DNA of 64,000 nucleotides from Microbacterium sp. APC 3901 (lineage in GTDB: Bacteria > Actinomycetota > Actinomycetes > Actinomycetales > Microbacteriaceae), in NCBI RefSeq assembly GCF_030407765.1, contig NZ_JASDCU010000014.1, positions 1 through 64,000 of the forward strand, read 5' to 3'. The position numbers were made by a program, and so were the translations under genes. Shown piece after piece: positions 31,410 through 41,346 of this stretch. Numbering within the stretch: position 1 is the stretch's first letter; the number at the start of each line of letters is the position of its first letter. Below the pieces are notes generated by a model. The model did not search any database, was not told where the DNA came from, and saw only the letters and a list, made by a program, of their open reading frames with translations.

Positions 31410-32793
31410 TCCTCAGGCATACCCGGCGCGCGGTCGCTCGGACGGATACGACCCGCGCGACGCCGAGCGATTCTTCGCCGAGACCCATCGATCCGAACGC
31501 GACGACTTCGCGCGCGATCGCGCGCGCGTGCTGCACTCCGCGGCTCTTCGACGCCTGGCGGCCAAGACGCAGGTGCTCAGCCCCGCGAGCACCGCGGACT
31601 TCGCTCGCAACCGCCTGACGCACTCGCTCGAGGTCGCTCAGGTCGGACGCGAACTCGCGACTGCGCTCGGTGTCTCTGCCGATGTCGTCGACACCGCCTG
31701 CCTCAGCCACGACCTCGGGCACCCTCCGTTCGGTCACAACGGCGAACGTGCGCTCAACGAATGGGCAGAGCCCATCGGCGGCTTCGAAGGCAACGCCCAG
31801 TCACTGCGCATCCTGACGAGACTCGAAGCCAAGGCCATCGACGACGACGGTCAGTCGGTCGGTCTCAACCTCACCAGGGCGAGCCTCGACGCGACCTGCA
31901 AGTACCCGTGGACCGTCGACAGCCCGGTGCCAGACCCCGGTGGGCGTCTCAAGTTCGGCGTGTATCCCGAAGACGAAGCCGTCTTCCGCTGGATGCGCGA
32001 CGGTGTCCCGGGGCGGCGGCGCTGCATCGAGGCCGAGATCATGGATCTCTCCGATGACATCGGCTACTCCGTGCACGACTTCGAGGATGCGATCCTCAAC
32101 GGATACGTCGACGTCTCGCAGCTCGCCGATCCGCAGGCGCATGAGGCGCTGATCGACCGCATCCAGCAGTGGGTCGGTTACGACTTCACTCGCGATGAGC
32201 TCGCCGACGCTCTCTACCGGCTGTCGTCTCAGCCGATGTGGCTGCAGTCGTTCGACCGCTCGCGCCGGGATCTCGCGCGACTCAAGAACCTCACGAGTGA
32301 CTTCATCGGTCGTTTCGCACGCGCAGCAGTCTCCGCCACGCGCGAGGCCTATGCGGGCCCGGCCCTCGTGCGTTACAACGCGCACGTCGTCGTGCCGCGC
32401 GTCATCGAGGCTGAGATCGCCGTGCTCAAGGGCATCATGGGACAGGCGATCGTCACGATCGAGGCGCGCAAGGGTGTCTACAAAGAACAGCGCCGCGTGC
32501 TCAAGAGACTCGCTGATGCACTGTGGTCGACCGACACTCTCTGGTCGGCAGGCGCGGACGTGCTCGAGCCCGCCTTCTCCGCCGACTTCGTCGCCGCGAC
32601 GACGGACGCGGAACGAGCACGGGTGATCGTCGACCAGATCGCGAGCCTCACGGATCAGAGCGCGATCGATTGGCACAACAGGCTGGTCGGCGAGATCGAC
32701 CCCGCAGAGGTCGGCATCTGGACGCCACGTCACGCGCGGCCGGGTGCGCGGGAGCACACGCCGCGGCAGGCGGTCGTCGAAGGGGCAGGCTGA
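31399..32793 (+). CDS. dgt: deoxyguanosinetriphosphate triphosphohydrolase
   Basis: A 464-residue HD-domain dNTPase that splits dGTP to deoxyguanosine and triphosphate. Metal ligands are seen in [10 protein letters not shown] and [16 protein letters not shown], with [15 protein letters not shown] further down. The start is GTG inside the dusB 3' end, and the stop shares one base with the dnaG ATG. The dusB-dgt-dnaG order is typical of actinobacteria and ties nucleotide pool control to priming. Confidence 0.95.
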   Translation: MAADPQAYPARGRSDGYDPRDAERFFAETHRSERDDFARDRARVLHSAALRRLAAKTQVLSPASTADFARNRLTHSLEVAQVGRELATALGVSADVVDTACLSHDLGHPPFGHNGERALNEWAEPIGGFEGNAQSLRILTRLEAKAIDDDGQSVGLNLTRASLDATCKYPWTVDSPVPDPGGRLKFGVYPEDEAVFRWMRDGVPGRRRCIEAEIMDLSDDIGYSVHDFEDAILNGYVDVSQLADPQAHEALIDRIQQWVGYDFTRDELADALYRLSSQPMWLQSFDRSRRDLARLKNLTSDFIGRFARAAVSATREAYAGPALVRYNAHVVVPRVIEAEIAVLKGIMGQAIVTIEARKGVYKEQRRVLKRLADALWSTDTLWSAGADVLEPAFSADFVAATTDAERARVIVDQIASLTDQSAIDWHNRLVGEIDPAEVGIWTPRHARPGAREHTPRQAVVEGAG

Positions 32794-34658
32794 TGCCCCG
32801 CATCCGCCAGGCCGATGTCGACGAGGTCAAGGCCCGCACCAACATCGCCGACATCGTCGGGGAGCGCGTCGCCCTGAAGTCCGCTGGCGTCGGCTCGCTC
32901 AAGGGTCTGTGCCCCTTCCATGATGAGAAGAGCCCGAGCTTCCACGTGCGGCCGCAGGTCGGCTACTACCACTGCTTCGGCTGCGGTGAATCGGGCGACG
33001 TCTACTCGTTCCTCCGTGAGATGGACCACGTCAGCTTCACCGAGGCCGTCGAGCGTCTCGCGGGCCGCATCGGATACGCGCTGCACTATGAGGACGGCGG
33101 GTCTGCTCCGGAGACGAGCGGGCGCAGTCGCCTCTATGCCGCCAACACCGCCGCCGCGGAGTACTTCCGGGCGCAGCTGCTCACCGCCGACGCGGAGGCC
33201 GGACGACGATTCCTCGGCGAGCGGGGATTCGACGCGGGTGCTGCCGCGCATTTCGGCGTCGGCTTCGCGCCGCGCGGGTGGGACAAGATGCTGAAGGCCC
33301 TCACCGCGCAGGGGTTCACCCGCGATGAGCTGAGTGCCGCCGGTCTGGTGTCGACGGGGCAGCGCGGCGTCTACGATCGCTTCCGTGGCCGTCTCGTCTG
33401 GCCGATCCGCGACGTATCCGGTCAGACCATCGGTTTCGGTGCGCGCAAGCTGTTCGACGATGATCAGGGCCCGAAGTACCTGAACACCCCCGAGACTCCG
33501 ATCTACAAGAAGGCCCAGGTTCTCTACGGTCTCGATCTCGCCAAGCGCGACATCTCCCGTGGGGACCCTCGTCGCGTCGTGGTGGTCGAGGGGTACACCG
33601 ATGTCATGGCTTGCCACCTCGCCGGGCTCACGACCGCGATCGCGACGTGCGGCACCGCGTTCGGAACCGACCACATCAAGGTGCTGCGTCGCGTCATGGG
33701 CGACGACAACGCCTCGGGAGAAGTCGTCTTCACCTTCGACGGCGATGAGGCGGGGCAGAAGGCGGCTCTTCGGGCCTTCACAGAGGACGACCGCTTCAAC
33801 GCCCAGACTTTCGTCGCGGTGGCACCTGACGGGCTCGACCCGTGCGACCTCAGGCTGCAGCGCGGTGATGCCGCCGTGCGCTCGCTCATGGAGACGAAGC
33901 AGCCGATGTTCGAGTTCGCCATCGACAGGAAACTCAGCGGCTTCGACCTCTCGACGGTCGAAGGCCGGGTGGGTGCCCTCCGCGCGGCAGCGCCGATCGT
34001 GGCCGAGATCCGCGATCGTCTGCTGCGACCCGGCTATGAGCGCGTGCTGGCCCGGCGGCTGGGGATGGACCCCACCGAGGTGCGCAACGAGGTCGAACGC
34101 GCAGCACGCGGAGGATCGCAGACATCGAGACACGAGCCGGCCAGGCACGAGAGCGCCGGTGACTCCGCTTCCGGCACCCCGGGCGTGGCGCCGGTCACCC
34201 TTGCGAGCCTGCCGCGCACGGCGGATGCGGCCGTGGAGAGAGACGCCCTGATGGGGGCTCTGCAATACGGACATCAGATCGATCAGGCGCTGCTCACCCG
34301 GGCGCTCAGCGCGCCGTTCCGCACACCCGGACTGGACGCCGTCCGCGAGGCCGTCGCGTCCGCATCCGATCGGACGAGAGCCGGGTGGGTGACGGATACG
34401 GTCAACTCGGTGCGAGAGCCCTACCGGTCGCTCGCTGGCGAACTGCTGATGACTCCGTTCCCGGCCCGCAACGAAGAGGGTGCCGTCGCGTCGACGACCG
34501 ATCTCGCCAAGCGACTCATCATGCGCATTCTGGAACATGAGAAGCAGGAGCTTCTCGGAGCGGTGCAGCGGGTTCCGGCGGACTCCGACGGCGGGCGCGC
34601 ACTGCGGATGCGGCTGCGTGACATCGATGTCGAGCGTCAGAGGTTCGCCGAGTCGTAA
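32793..34658 (+). CDS. dnaG: DNA primase
   Basis: A 621-residue replicative primase. The N-terminal CHC2 zinc finger reads [13 protein letters not shown] then [10 protein letters not shown]. The Toprim core has [11 protein letters not shown] and [12 protein letters not shown]. The C-terminal part (after about residue 430) is the helicase-interaction region, with an internal disordered [12 protein letters not shown] linker. Translation is coupled to dgt through TGATG. Confidence 0.96.
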   Translation: MPRIRQADVDEVKARTNIADIVGERVALKSAGVGSLKGLCPFHDEKSPSFHVRPQVGYYHCFGCGESGDVYSFLREMDHVSFTEAVERLAGRIGYALHYEDGGSAPETSGRSRLYAANTAAAEYFRAQLLTADAEAGRRFLGERGFDAGAAAHFGVGFAPRGWDKMLKALTAQGFTRDELSAAGLVSTGQRGVYDRFRGRLVWPIRDVSGQTIGFGARKLFDDDQGPKYLNTPETPIYKKAQVLYGLDLAKRDISRGDPRRVVVVEGYTDVMACHLAGLTTAIATCGTAFGTDHIKVLRRVMGDDNASGEVVFTFDGDEAGQKAALRAFTEDDRFNAQTFVAVAPDGLDPCDLRLQRGDAAVRSLMETKQPMFEFAIDRKLSGFDLSTVEGRVGALRAAAPIVAEIRDRLLRPGYERVLARRLGMDPTEVRNEVERAARGGSQTSRHEPARHESAGDSASGTPGVAPVTLASLPRTADAAVERDALMGALQYGHQIDQALLTRALSAPFRTPGLDAVREAVASASDRTRAGWVTDTVNSVREPYRSLAGELLMTPFPARNEEGAVASTTDLAKRLIMRILEHEKQELLGAVQRVPADSDGGRALRMRLRDIDVERQRFAES

Positions 34659-34694
34659 CGGCGGCTGTCAGGCGCGGCAGGGCAGGATGGAAGA

Positions 34695-35468
34695 ATGTTC
34701 TCTCGGCCCGAATCGACCAATGCGATCGACAGCTCAGATCTGGTGATCGACCGCATCGGGCACAGCGGCCCGACCCGCGCCATCGACGGGGTCAGCTTCG
34801 CGCTCGCGCCGGGTGACCTCATCTGCGTCGCCGGCCCGACCGGCTCGGGCAAGTCCACTCTGGTCGCCGCGTTGGCGGGTTCGACCGATCCGTCCGTCCG
34901 GGTGGTAGGCGGCAGCGCACAGGTCTGCGGGGTCGACATCCGCCGGCCGGGTCGCAAGCATCGCCTTCTGACCTACCGCACCGGTTTCGTGCCGCAGGGG
35001 GCCGGCGCCGATCTTCCTCCCCAGCTCACGGTCAGCGAGGTCATCGCCGAGCCGATCCTGATCCGCGAGAAGCGGGTCAACACCAAGGCACTGTCCATCC
35101 GGGTCGCGACGCTCCTCGATGAGCTGCACCTGCCCCTGGGGACGGCCTCGAAGTTTCCCTACGAGTTGAGCGCAGGCATGCGCCAGCGCGTCGCGATCGC
35201 GAGGTCGTTCGTGCTCGAGCCCCGCGTGCTCATCGCCGACGAGATCCTCGCCAACCTCGACCTCGAGGTCCGGCCCGTGGTGTTCGATGCGATCACCCGA
35301 CGCCGCAAGGAGCAGGGCATGGGCGCGCTGCTGGTCACGAACGACGCCGATTTCATCCGCGAGCTGAACGCCGAGACGCTGATGCTGCGCGGTGGCCATG
35401 TGGTCGCGCGCGGCGTCGGCAAGGACCTGCTGTGGGCACCGAACGCCGAGGCCGATTCCGGGCACTGA
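34695..35468 (+). CDS. orphan ABC ATP-binding protein
   Basis: A 257-residue single ABC ATPase domain, most like DppF-type importer ATPases. Walker A is GPTGSGKST, the Q-loop region is GFVPQGAGADLPPQ, the signature is LSAGMRQR (not LSGGQ), Walker B is VLIADEI and the D-loop is ANLD. The switch histidine is replaced: the H-loop reads LLVTNDAD with Asn. No permease or binding protein gene is nearby. It may act with a distant membrane partner or have a non-transport role. Confidence 0.85.
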   Translation: MFSRPESTNAIDSSDLVIDRIGHSGPTRAIDGVSFALAPGDLICVAGPTGSGKSTLVAALAGSTDPSVRVVGGSAQVCGVDIRRPGRKHRLLTYRTGFVPQGAGADLPPQLTVSEVIAEPILIREKRVNTKALSIRVATLLDELHLPLGTASKFPYELSAGMRQRVAIARSFVLEPRVLIADEILANLDLEVRPVVFDAITRRRKEQGMGALLVTNDADFIRELNAETLMLRGGHVVARGVGKDLLWAPNAEADSGH

Positions 35469-35529
35469 CAGAGTTCTCGACGACACGCCCGACCTGCGCC
35501 ACGTGTCACGACCACGCTCTGTAGTTTGC

Positions 35530-35535
35530 TAGGAT
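35530..35535 (+). promoter_or_regulatory. -10 element of tRNA-Asn
   Basis: TAGGAT lies 29 bases before the mature tRNA 5' end. No convincing -35 is seen. Confidence 0.5.
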
Positions 35536-35564
35536 TGACGAGTTGCCCGCGCAGCGGAGCACAT

Positions 35565-35640
35565 TCCTCGGTAGCTCAATTGGCAGAGCAGCCGGCTGTT
35601 AACCGGCAGGTTCTTGGTTCGAGTCCAAGCCGGGGAGCCA
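35565..35640 (+). tRNA. tRNA-Asn (anticodon GTT)
   Basis: A 76-nt cloverleaf. The acceptor TCCTCGG pairs with CCGGGGA (one T-G pair), the D stem is GCTC/GAGC, the anticodon stem GCCGG/CCGGC encloses CTGTTAA (anticodon at 35598-35600), and the T arm is CTTGG-TTCGAGT-CCAAG. CCA is encoded. Confidence 0.98.
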
Positions 35641-35643
35641 ATG

Positions 35644-35669
35644 AAAAGCCCCTCTTCGGAGGGGCTTTT
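35644..35669 (+). terminator. terminator of tRNA-Asn
   Basis: An 11-bp perfect stem AAAAGCCCCTC/GAGGGGCTTTT with a UUCG tetraloop, immediately after the tRNA. The A/T ends make it usable in both directions. Confidence 0.93.
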
Positions 35670-35747
35670 CCCTTGTGCTCATCACAGCTCTCGAAGCCGC
35701 CGCAGCGCATCATCCGCGCACCTGACGAGCATGTCCTCGACGCACAC

Positions 35748-35781
35748 GAACGAGGCCCCGTCGACGGACGGGGCCTCGTTC
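35748..35781 (-). terminator. terminator of the septum-formation-type gene
   Basis: A 15-bp perfect stem (GAACGAGGCCCCGTC and complement) with a 4-nt loop lies 18 bases past the minus-strand gene's stop. The T tract is short. Confidence 0.75.
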
Positions 35782-35798
35782 TGCGAATCAGAGTCAGA

Positions 35799-36314
35799 TC
35801 AGCGTGCAGCGCCCTTGAGCGAGCCCTCGACCTGGCCCGCAGGGTCGGAGATGACGCACTGCACGACACGGTCGTTCAGCTCATCCCAGGTCTGCTGAGT
35901 CGGGGTGATCGGGTAGACCTCGAGCGTGGAGGCGTCGTAGGCAACGCCGACGAAGCTCGTGTACGCCTCGCCGATGCACTCCTGTGTAGCGGTGTCGATG
36001 CTCTCTTCCGAGTACTCGCCATCGTCCATCGTGATCTCGTAGAACACTTCCTGGTCGTGCGGTTCAGCGCACGGCACGACGTCGATGTCCTCGAGGAGGC
36101 CGCTGGGAGCCTCCATCATGCAGTCTCCGAGCTTCAGCGAGAAGATGTCGATGTTCGCGCTCTCAGTGACCTGTCCGGTCTCCTCGTCGCGGTCTGCGTC
36201 TCCGGCGCCTCCGCCCAGGATGCCGTTCAGCGCGCTACAGCCGGTCAGTGCGACCGACAGCGCCAAGGCAGAACCTGCCAGCGCCAGTGCGCGTCGCGTG
36301 CGCATTCTCATCAT
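35799..36314 (-). CDS. septum formation family lipoprotein
   Basis: A 171-residue exported lipoprotein. The N-terminus is a basic signal peptide with lipobox ALTGC, then a Gly/Asp-rich linker, then a domain with four cysteines (GDCM, VPCAEPHDQEVFY, QECIGEA, QCVIS) matching the septum formation (Septum_form) family of actinobacteria. The function is not firmly known. The start MMRMRTRRA was chosen for the GGAGGGG ribosome site 6 nt upstream. Confidence 0.8.
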   Translation of the reverse strand: MMRMRTRRALALAGSALALSVALTGCSALNGILGGGAGDADRDEETGQVTESANIDIFSLKLGDCMMEAPSGLLEDIDVVPCAEPHDQEVFYEITMDDGEYSEESIDTATQECIGEAYTSFVGVAYDASTLEVYPITPTQQTWDELNDRVVQCVISDPAGQVEGSLKGAAR

Positions 36315-36434
36315 TTCGTCCCCTCCAGAGCCTCTTGGTGAACGGGCATATCGATATCCCGCCTCAAGCACGCTATCCGGCACGGAGTCTGTGATGCAAC
36401 TCAGAGAAGGCTTTGATTGGGCTGAAAGGTTAGG

Positions 36435-37001
36435 TCAACCTTCCAGGTCGTCGATACCCGGCACCCAGCTGGCGCCGGGCTTGCCCCATCCGCGCTTCTT
36501 GGCGATCTTCTGCACGGTCTTCCAGTCGCCGTCCGAGAGGCGATCGATGTACAGGATGCCGTCGAGGTGGTCGAACTCGTGCTGCATGATGCGTGCGCGC
36601 CACCCGTCGACCGCGATCTCGACGCGTGTGCCGTCGAGATCGGTGCCTGTGACGCGCACCCGCTCGGAGCGACGCAGCGGGAATCGCTCGCCGGGGAACG
36701 AGAGGCATCCTTCGGACTCGAGTTCGTCGTCGGGCTCGCCCGGCTCCAGCGGCACCATCCAGAGCTCAGGATTGATGATGACCCCGCGCCACGGCCGCTC
36801 TTCGTCGTCCACGTAGGCGTACGTGTAGATGCGCAGCGGCACGCCGACCTGAGGAGCGGCCAGGCCGACACCGGGTGCGGTGTCCATCGTCTCGAACATG
36901 TCGGCGACGAGCGTGCGGATGTCGTCGGTGATCTCTTCGACGACGGATGCGGGGGAGTGCAGGACGGGATCGCCCATGATGCGAATAGGAAGAACAGCCA
37001 C
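36435..37001 (-). CDS. def: peptide deformylase
   Basis: A 188-residue metallo-enzyme that removes formyl from nascent protein N-termini. All three motifs are present: GVGLAAPQVG, EGCLSFPG and QHEFDHLDG. The start is GTG (MAVLPIRIMG), with TAGGGT exactly 6 nt upstream, so the message is probably leaderless. The promoter is back to back with that of the next plus-strand gene. Confidence 0.96.
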   Translation of the reverse strand: MAVLPIRIMGDPVLHSPASVVEEITDDIRTLVADMFETMDTAPGVGLAAPQVGVPLRIYTYAYVDDEERPWRGVIINPELWMVPLEPGEPDDELESEGCLSFPGERFPLRRSERVRVTGTDLDGTRVEIAVDGWRARIMQHEFDHLDGILYIDRLSDGDWKTVQKIAKKRGWGKPGASWVPGIDDLEG

Positions 37002-37044
37002 GCCATAACCCTACTCGGCGCGGATCGCCGGGTAGGGTCGTACC
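37002..37044. promoter_or_regulatory. compact divergent promoter of def and the NIPA-like gene
   Basis: The 43-base spacer has TAGGGT on each strand (37008-37013 minus, 37033-37038 plus), each exactly 6 nt before a GTG start. The two -10 elements are 19 bases apart, so polymerases would compete for the same DNA. Confidence 0.65.
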
Positions 37045-38046
37045 GTGAGCATCTCCGTATGGATGATTGGGGCGGAAGACGTCACCGAGCAGCTGGTCGG
37101 TGTCTTCCAGAACCCGAAACTGCTCCTCGGCATCCCTCTCGCGCTCGCGGGCGCTGTCTTCATGTCGCTCGGTGCCCAGTATCAGCATCGCGGCGTCGAG
37201 AAGGTGGAGCGGCTCAGCGGATCCGACGGAGCCAGCGGTCTGAGCATGGGCCAGATGAAGGGCCTGTTCACTCGACCCTCCTGGATCGCCGGCACGCTCA
37301 TGCTCGGTCTCGCGATCGTCTGTCAACTCGCCGCGCTCTCGCAAGCTCCGTTGATGGTGGTGCAGCCGCTCGGCGCGATCGCTCTCGTCATCACCACGCT
37401 GCTGAACGCTCGGATCTCCGGACATTCGCCGACCAGGAAGTCGATCATCGCGATCGGCTGCTGTGTGGGAGGCATCTTCCTCTTCGTCTTCTTCGCGGCG
37501 ATCTACGCCACCGAGAAGCAGATCACCGACACCGAGCTGTTCACGATCCTGGCGATCCTGCTCGTCGTCATCATCGTGCTCGGCGCATGCTGGCTGGTGC
37601 TGCGTCAGCGCATGCGCGCTCTGTTCTACGTGATCGGAGCCGGAATCCTCTACGGTTTCGTCGCAACTCTCGCCAAGGCCGTGATCAGCCGCATCGGAGC
37701 CGGCGACTTCGACTGGATCACCCTGATATGCGTCATCGCGCTGATCGCGGCCGGCGCGGTCGGCGCCTACTTCGTGCAGACCGCGTACAGTTCCGGCCCC
37801 CCCGACCTCGTCATCGCCGGGCTCACTGTGGTCGACCCGATGATCGCCGTCCTCATCGGAATGGTCGTCCTCGGCGAGGCGGCAGCTGCACCGCCGTGGG
37901 TCCTGGTGATCTTCGCGGTCGCCGGAGCCGTTGCGATCTGGGGCGTCGTCAATCTCGCGCGCTACCACCCGCAGGTTCTGAGCGACAGCCAGGATCTCGG
38001 GATCCCACGCGGAAGTGACGAGAAGCCGAAGGACGCCGGGGCCTGA
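37045..38046 (+). CDS. DMT superfamily / NIPA-like membrane transporter
   Basis: A 333-residue integral membrane protein with about nine to ten helices and internal EamA-like repeats. The start of the chain (LLGIPLALAGAVFMSLGAQYQHRGVEKV) and the helix LMVVQPLGAIALVITTLLNAR resemble the NIPA magnesium-transporter branch. The substrate is uncertain. The GTG start is preceded by TAGGGT at 6 nt. Confidence 0.8.
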   Translation: MSISVWMIGAEDVTEQLVGVFQNPKLLLGIPLALAGAVFMSLGAQYQHRGVEKVERLSGSDGASGLSMGQMKGLFTRPSWIAGTLMLGLAIVCQLAALSQAPLMVVQPLGAIALVITTLLNARISGHSPTRKSIIAIGCCVGGIFLFVFFAAIYATEKQITDTELFTILAILLVVIIVLGACWLVLRQRMRALFYVIGAGILYGFVATLAKAVISRIGAGDFDWITLICVIALIAAGAVGAYFVQTAYSSGPPDLVIAGLTVVDPMIAVLIGMVVLGEAAAAPPWVLVIFAVAGAVAIWGVVNLARYHPQVLSDSQDLGIPRGSDEKPKDAGA

Positions 38047-38056
38047 CCAAGCGGTC

Positions 38057-38842
38057 TCAGTACGCCGGATCGATGAGATCGGGCGACACCTCTGAGGCGG
38101 CAGCCTCGTCGACGAAGAACACCGTGCGCTTACGACCCTTGGCACCGGCCGCAGGAACGTTCGTATAGCTCGCACCGGCGAGGGCGAGGCCGAGCGCCGA
38201 CGCCTTGTCTGCGCCCGTGAGAACGAGCCAGACGCGCTTCGAGGCGTTGAGAACCGGGCGTGTCAGGGTGACTCGCTCGGGTGGCGGCTTGGGCGAGTCC
38301 CGCACCGGCAGCGCGGCGGCATCCGTCACCGTGACCTCAGGGCGATCGGGGAAGAGCGAGGCGATGTGGCCGTCAGGCCCCACGCCGAGGAAGCAGACGG
38401 CGAAGGACGGCCACGGATGGTCCTCGCTGCCGTAGCGAGCGAGCTCTGCCGCGTAGGCGACGGCCGCCTCGTCGAGGGTCAGACCCTCACCCGCGGCGGC
38501 GACCTCGTGCACGTTCTCGGCAGGAACGGGGATGTGATCGAGAAGAGCCTCGCGCGACTGCACCGCGTTGCGATCGGCGTCGTCACGAGCGACGAATCGC
38601 TCATCGCCCCACCAGAAGTGCACCAGCGACCAGTCGATCTGAGCCGACCGAGGGTCGTCGCGCGTCGCTCGCAGCACCGCGCCGCCCATCGAACCGCCCG
38701 TGAGGGCGATATGAGCGATGCGGCCGTTTCGCGTACGGGCACGCAGGCGCGTCAGGAACCGATCGGCCACGCTCGCGGCAAGTGACGCGGGCGTGGACTC
38801 GACCACGACCCGCTTCTCCGCGGATGCTGTCTGCGTCGACAT
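38057..38842 (-). CDS. pgl: 6-phosphogluconolactonase
   Basis: A 261-residue enzyme (SugarP_isomerase/DevB type) that hydrolyses 6-phosphogluconolactone. Motifs are ALTGGSMGG, HFWWGDERFV and LGVGPDGHIASLFP. The start MSTQTASAEK shares bases with the opcA stop (ATGATG run), and the alternative ATG is one codon upstream. It is the last gene of the pentose phosphate operon and ends 10 bases from the convergent NIPA-like gene. Confidence 0.94.
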   Translation of the reverse strand: MSTQTASAEKRVVVESTPASLAASVADRFLTRLRARTRNGRIAHIALTGGSMGGAVLRATRDDPRSAQIDWSLVHFWWGDERFVARDDADRNAVQSREALLDHIPVPAENVHEVAAAGEGLTLDEAAVAYAAELARYGSEDHPWPSFAVCFLGVGPDGHIASLFPDRPEVTVTDAAALPVRDSPKPPPERVTLTRPVLNASKRVWLVLTGADKASALGLALAGASYTNVPAAGAKGRKRTVFFVDEAAASEVSPDLIDPAY

Positions 38843-39777
38843 CATTCTCCTGTCTCGGGCGGACCCAGCTTCTCCCAGCCCTCGGTGATCACTCGACCGT
38901 ACAGGACGTCGGGGTCGAGGCGACGCAGCTCCTCGGCGAGGCACTCACGCAGCGTGCGGCGGGGGAGGTGCAGGTCGTGATCGGGCTGATCGGGCTGCGT
39001 CAGCACTGCCACGCCGGGGGTCGGGCGCTCGAGCAGGATGTCACCGGACGAGCGGTGAAGCCTCACAGACTTGATGCCCTCCTGCCAGTGCTCCGGGTCT
39101 TCGTACGACCACTTGACCGGAACATCGAGGGCCATCTGCAGCCATGCGGCGAGCAAGGCCGTCGACGGCGAGGCAGACCCTCCGCGTACCTCGACGGCGG
39201 TGACCTCTTCGAACGGGGGCTGGTCGAGCACTGCCGCCAGCTGTTCCCGCCAATGAGTGAGTCGCGTCCACGCGAGGTCCGTGTCTCCGGGAGCATGCGT
39301 CCCCCCGAGCTGCGCGAGGCGATCGCGCACGTCGGGTGCCGTCGCCGCATCCGTGATGCGTCGCTGCGCGATCTTGCCGAGCGGCGACGCGGCCGGCGAG
39401 GTCGGTGCCTCTTCGGGCCACCAGGCGACGACCGGTGCGTCGGGCAGAAGCAGCCCCGTGACCAGGCTCTCTTCGTTGCTTGCGGCGTCTCCGTAGGCGC
39501 GGAGGACGACCACCTCAGAGGCTCCGGCGTCGCCGCCGACGCGGATCTGCGCATCGAGTCTGGCGTCACCCTCGCCCGTGGTGAGCACGATGACGCGCAT
39601 GGGGTGCTCGCGCGACGCGTCGTTGGCCGCGTCGATCGCTGCTTCGGCGACACCGTTGCGGGCCGAGATGATCAGCGTCAGCACACGGCCGAGCGCGACA
39701 GCGCCGCCGTCTTCGCGCACCTTGACGAGCTGCTTGGCGACCTGGCTGACGGTCGTGTCGGGAAGGTCGATGATCAT
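38842..39777 (-). CDS. opcA: glucose-6-phosphate dehydrogenase assembly protein OpcA
   Basis: A 311-residue OpcA protein, needed for full activity of Zwf in cyanobacteria and present beside zwf in actinobacteria. It starts MIIDLPDTTVSQVAKQLVKVRE, has the central VIVLTTGEGDARLDAQIRVGGDAG and PVVAWWPEEAP stretches, and no membrane segment. It overlaps zwf by ATGA and pgl by one to four bases. Confidence 0.95.
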   Translation of the reverse strand: MIIDLPDTTVSQVAKQLVKVREDGGAVALGRVLTLIISARNGVAEAAIDAANDASREHPMRVIVLTTGEGDARLDAQIRVGGDAGASEVVVLRAYGDAASNEESLVTGLLLPDAPVVAWWPEEAPTSPAASPLGKIAQRRITDAATAPDVRDRLAQLGGTHAPGDTDLAWTRLTHWREQLAAVLDQPPFEEVTAVEVRGGSASPSTALLAAWLQMALDVPVKWSYEDPEHWQEGIKSVRLHRSSGDILLERPTPGVAVLTQPDQPDHDLHLPRRTLRECLAEELRRLDPDVLYGRVITEGWEKLGPPETGE

Positions 39778-41324
39778 GGGCGTCTCCAGACTCGTCCGTC
39801 ACGGGCAAGGAGGTCATCGGCGGATGCCGGACCCCATGAACCGGGTGCGTACTGGTCGACCGGGCCGCCCTCGGCTGCCCAGTACTTCTCCACGGGATCG
39901 AGGATCTTCCAGGAGAGCTCGACCTCTTCATGCCGCGGGAACAGCGGCGGATCGCCCAGCAGGACATCGAGGATCAACCGCTCGTACGCCTCCGGGCTGG
40001 CCTCGGTGAACGCGTGGCCGTAGCCGAAGTCCATCGTGACGTCGCGCACGTTGGTTCCGTTGCCGGGCACCTTCGATCCGAAGCGGATCGTGACACCCTC
40101 ATCGGGCTGCACGCGGATCACGAGCGCGTTCTGGCCGAGCTCCGATGTGTTCGAGCGGCCGAACAGGTGCTCCGGCGCCTTCTTGAAGACGACGGCGACC
40201 TCGGTCACGCGACGCCCCAGGCGTTTTCCGGTGCGCAGGTAGAACGGCACACCTGCCCAGCGACGGGTGTCGATCTCGAGCTTGATCGCGGCATAGGTCT
40301 CGGTGGCCGACTCAGGGTTCATGCCCTCCTCGTCGAGGAAGCCGGTGACCTGCTCGCCGCCCTGCCAACCGCCGGCGTACTGCCCGCGCGCGGTCGCGAG
40401 GGAGAGGTCGTCTGGCACGTGCACTGCGGCGAGCACCTTCTCCTTCTCGGCACGCAGATGCTCGGCGGACAGGCTGATCGGCTCCTCCATCGCGGTGAGC
40501 GCGAGGAGCTGCAGAAGGTGGTTCTGAATGACGTCGCGCGCGGCGCCGACGCCGTCGTAGTAGCCGGCACGGCCCCCGACGCCGATGTCCTCGGCCATCG
40601 TGATCTGCACGTGATCGACGTAGTTGCGGTTCCAGATCGGCTCGTACAGCTCGTTCGCGAAGCGCAGGGCCAGGATGTTCTGCACTGTCTCCTTGCCGAG
40701 GTAGTGATCGATGCGGAAGATCGAGTCGGCCGAGAACGCCACCTCGAGGGCGGCGTTGAGCTCGCGCGCGGATTCGAGATCGTGTCCGAAGGGCTTCTCG
40801 ATCACGACACGGCGCCAGCGCTCATCGTCATCGTCGTTCGCTCCGACCAGCCCCGAGTCCTTCAGCTGCTTCGCGACGAGCGGGAAGTCCTTCGGCGGGA
40901 TCGACAGGTAGAACGCGTGATTGCCCATCGTGCCGCGTTCGACGTCGAGCTGGTCGACGGTCTCACGGAGCTTGCGGAACGACTCCGGGTTGTCGAACTC
41001 GCCCGAGACGAATCGGATGCCCTGGAGGAGCTGCGCCCAGGTCTCCTCGCGGAACGGCGTGCGAGCGTGCTGCTTGACCGCGTCGTACACGACCTGCGCG
41101 AAGTCCTGGTCCTCCCAATCGCGTCGAGCGAAGCCGACGAGGGCGAATCCGGGTGGCAGGAGCCCGCGGTTGGCGAGGTCGTAGACAGCGGGCATGAGCT
41201 TCTTGCGTGACAGGTCTCCGGTCACACCGAAGATCACGAGAGCACTGGGCCCCGCGATCCGGTTGAGGCGGCGATCATCGGGGTCACGCAGCGGGTTGTG
41301 CCCGCGCGAGATGGGAACAGACAT
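39774..41324 (-). CDS. zwf: glucose-6-phosphate 1-dehydrogenase
   Basis: A 516-residue enzyme of the oxidative pentose phosphate pathway that makes NADPH. The Rossmann motif is IFGVTGDLSRKKLMPA, the active-site motif is RIDHYLGKE, and EKPFGHDLESAR is also conserved. The length is standard. It lies 22 bases after pgi, with AGGAGA upstream of its ATG, and is coupled to opcA. Confidence 0.97.
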   Translation of the reverse strand: MSVPISRGHNPLRDPDDRRLNRIAGPSALVIFGVTGDLSRKKLMPAVYDLANRGLLPPGFALVGFARRDWEDQDFAQVVYDAVKQHARTPFREETWAQLLQGIRFVSGEFDNPESFRKLRETVDQLDVERGTMGNHAFYLSIPPKDFPLVAKQLKDSGLVGANDDDDERWRRVVIEKPFGHDLESARELNAALEVAFSADSIFRIDHYLGKETVQNILALRFANELYEPIWNRNYVDHVQITMAEDIGVGGRAGYYDGVGAARDVIQNHLLQLLALTAMEEPISLSAEHLRAEKEKVLAAVHVPDDLSLATARGQYAGGWQGGEQVTGFLDEEGMNPESATETYAAIKLEIDTRRWAGVPFYLRTGKRLGRRVTEVAVVFKKAPEHLFGRSNTSELGQNALVIRVQPDEGVTIRFGSKVPGNGTNVRDVTMDFGYGHAFTEASPEAYERLILDVLLGDPPLFPRHEEVELSWKILDPVEKYWAAEGGPVDQYAPGSWGPASADDLLARDGRVWRRP

Positions 41325-41346
41325 CAGTGGGGGATTCTCCTGGCTG

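Noticed and set aside
36344..36360. Palindrome around ATATCGATAT upstream of the septum-formation-type lipoprotein
   Set aside because: It could be an operator or simply the AT-rich promoter core; there is no second copy in the window to compare.
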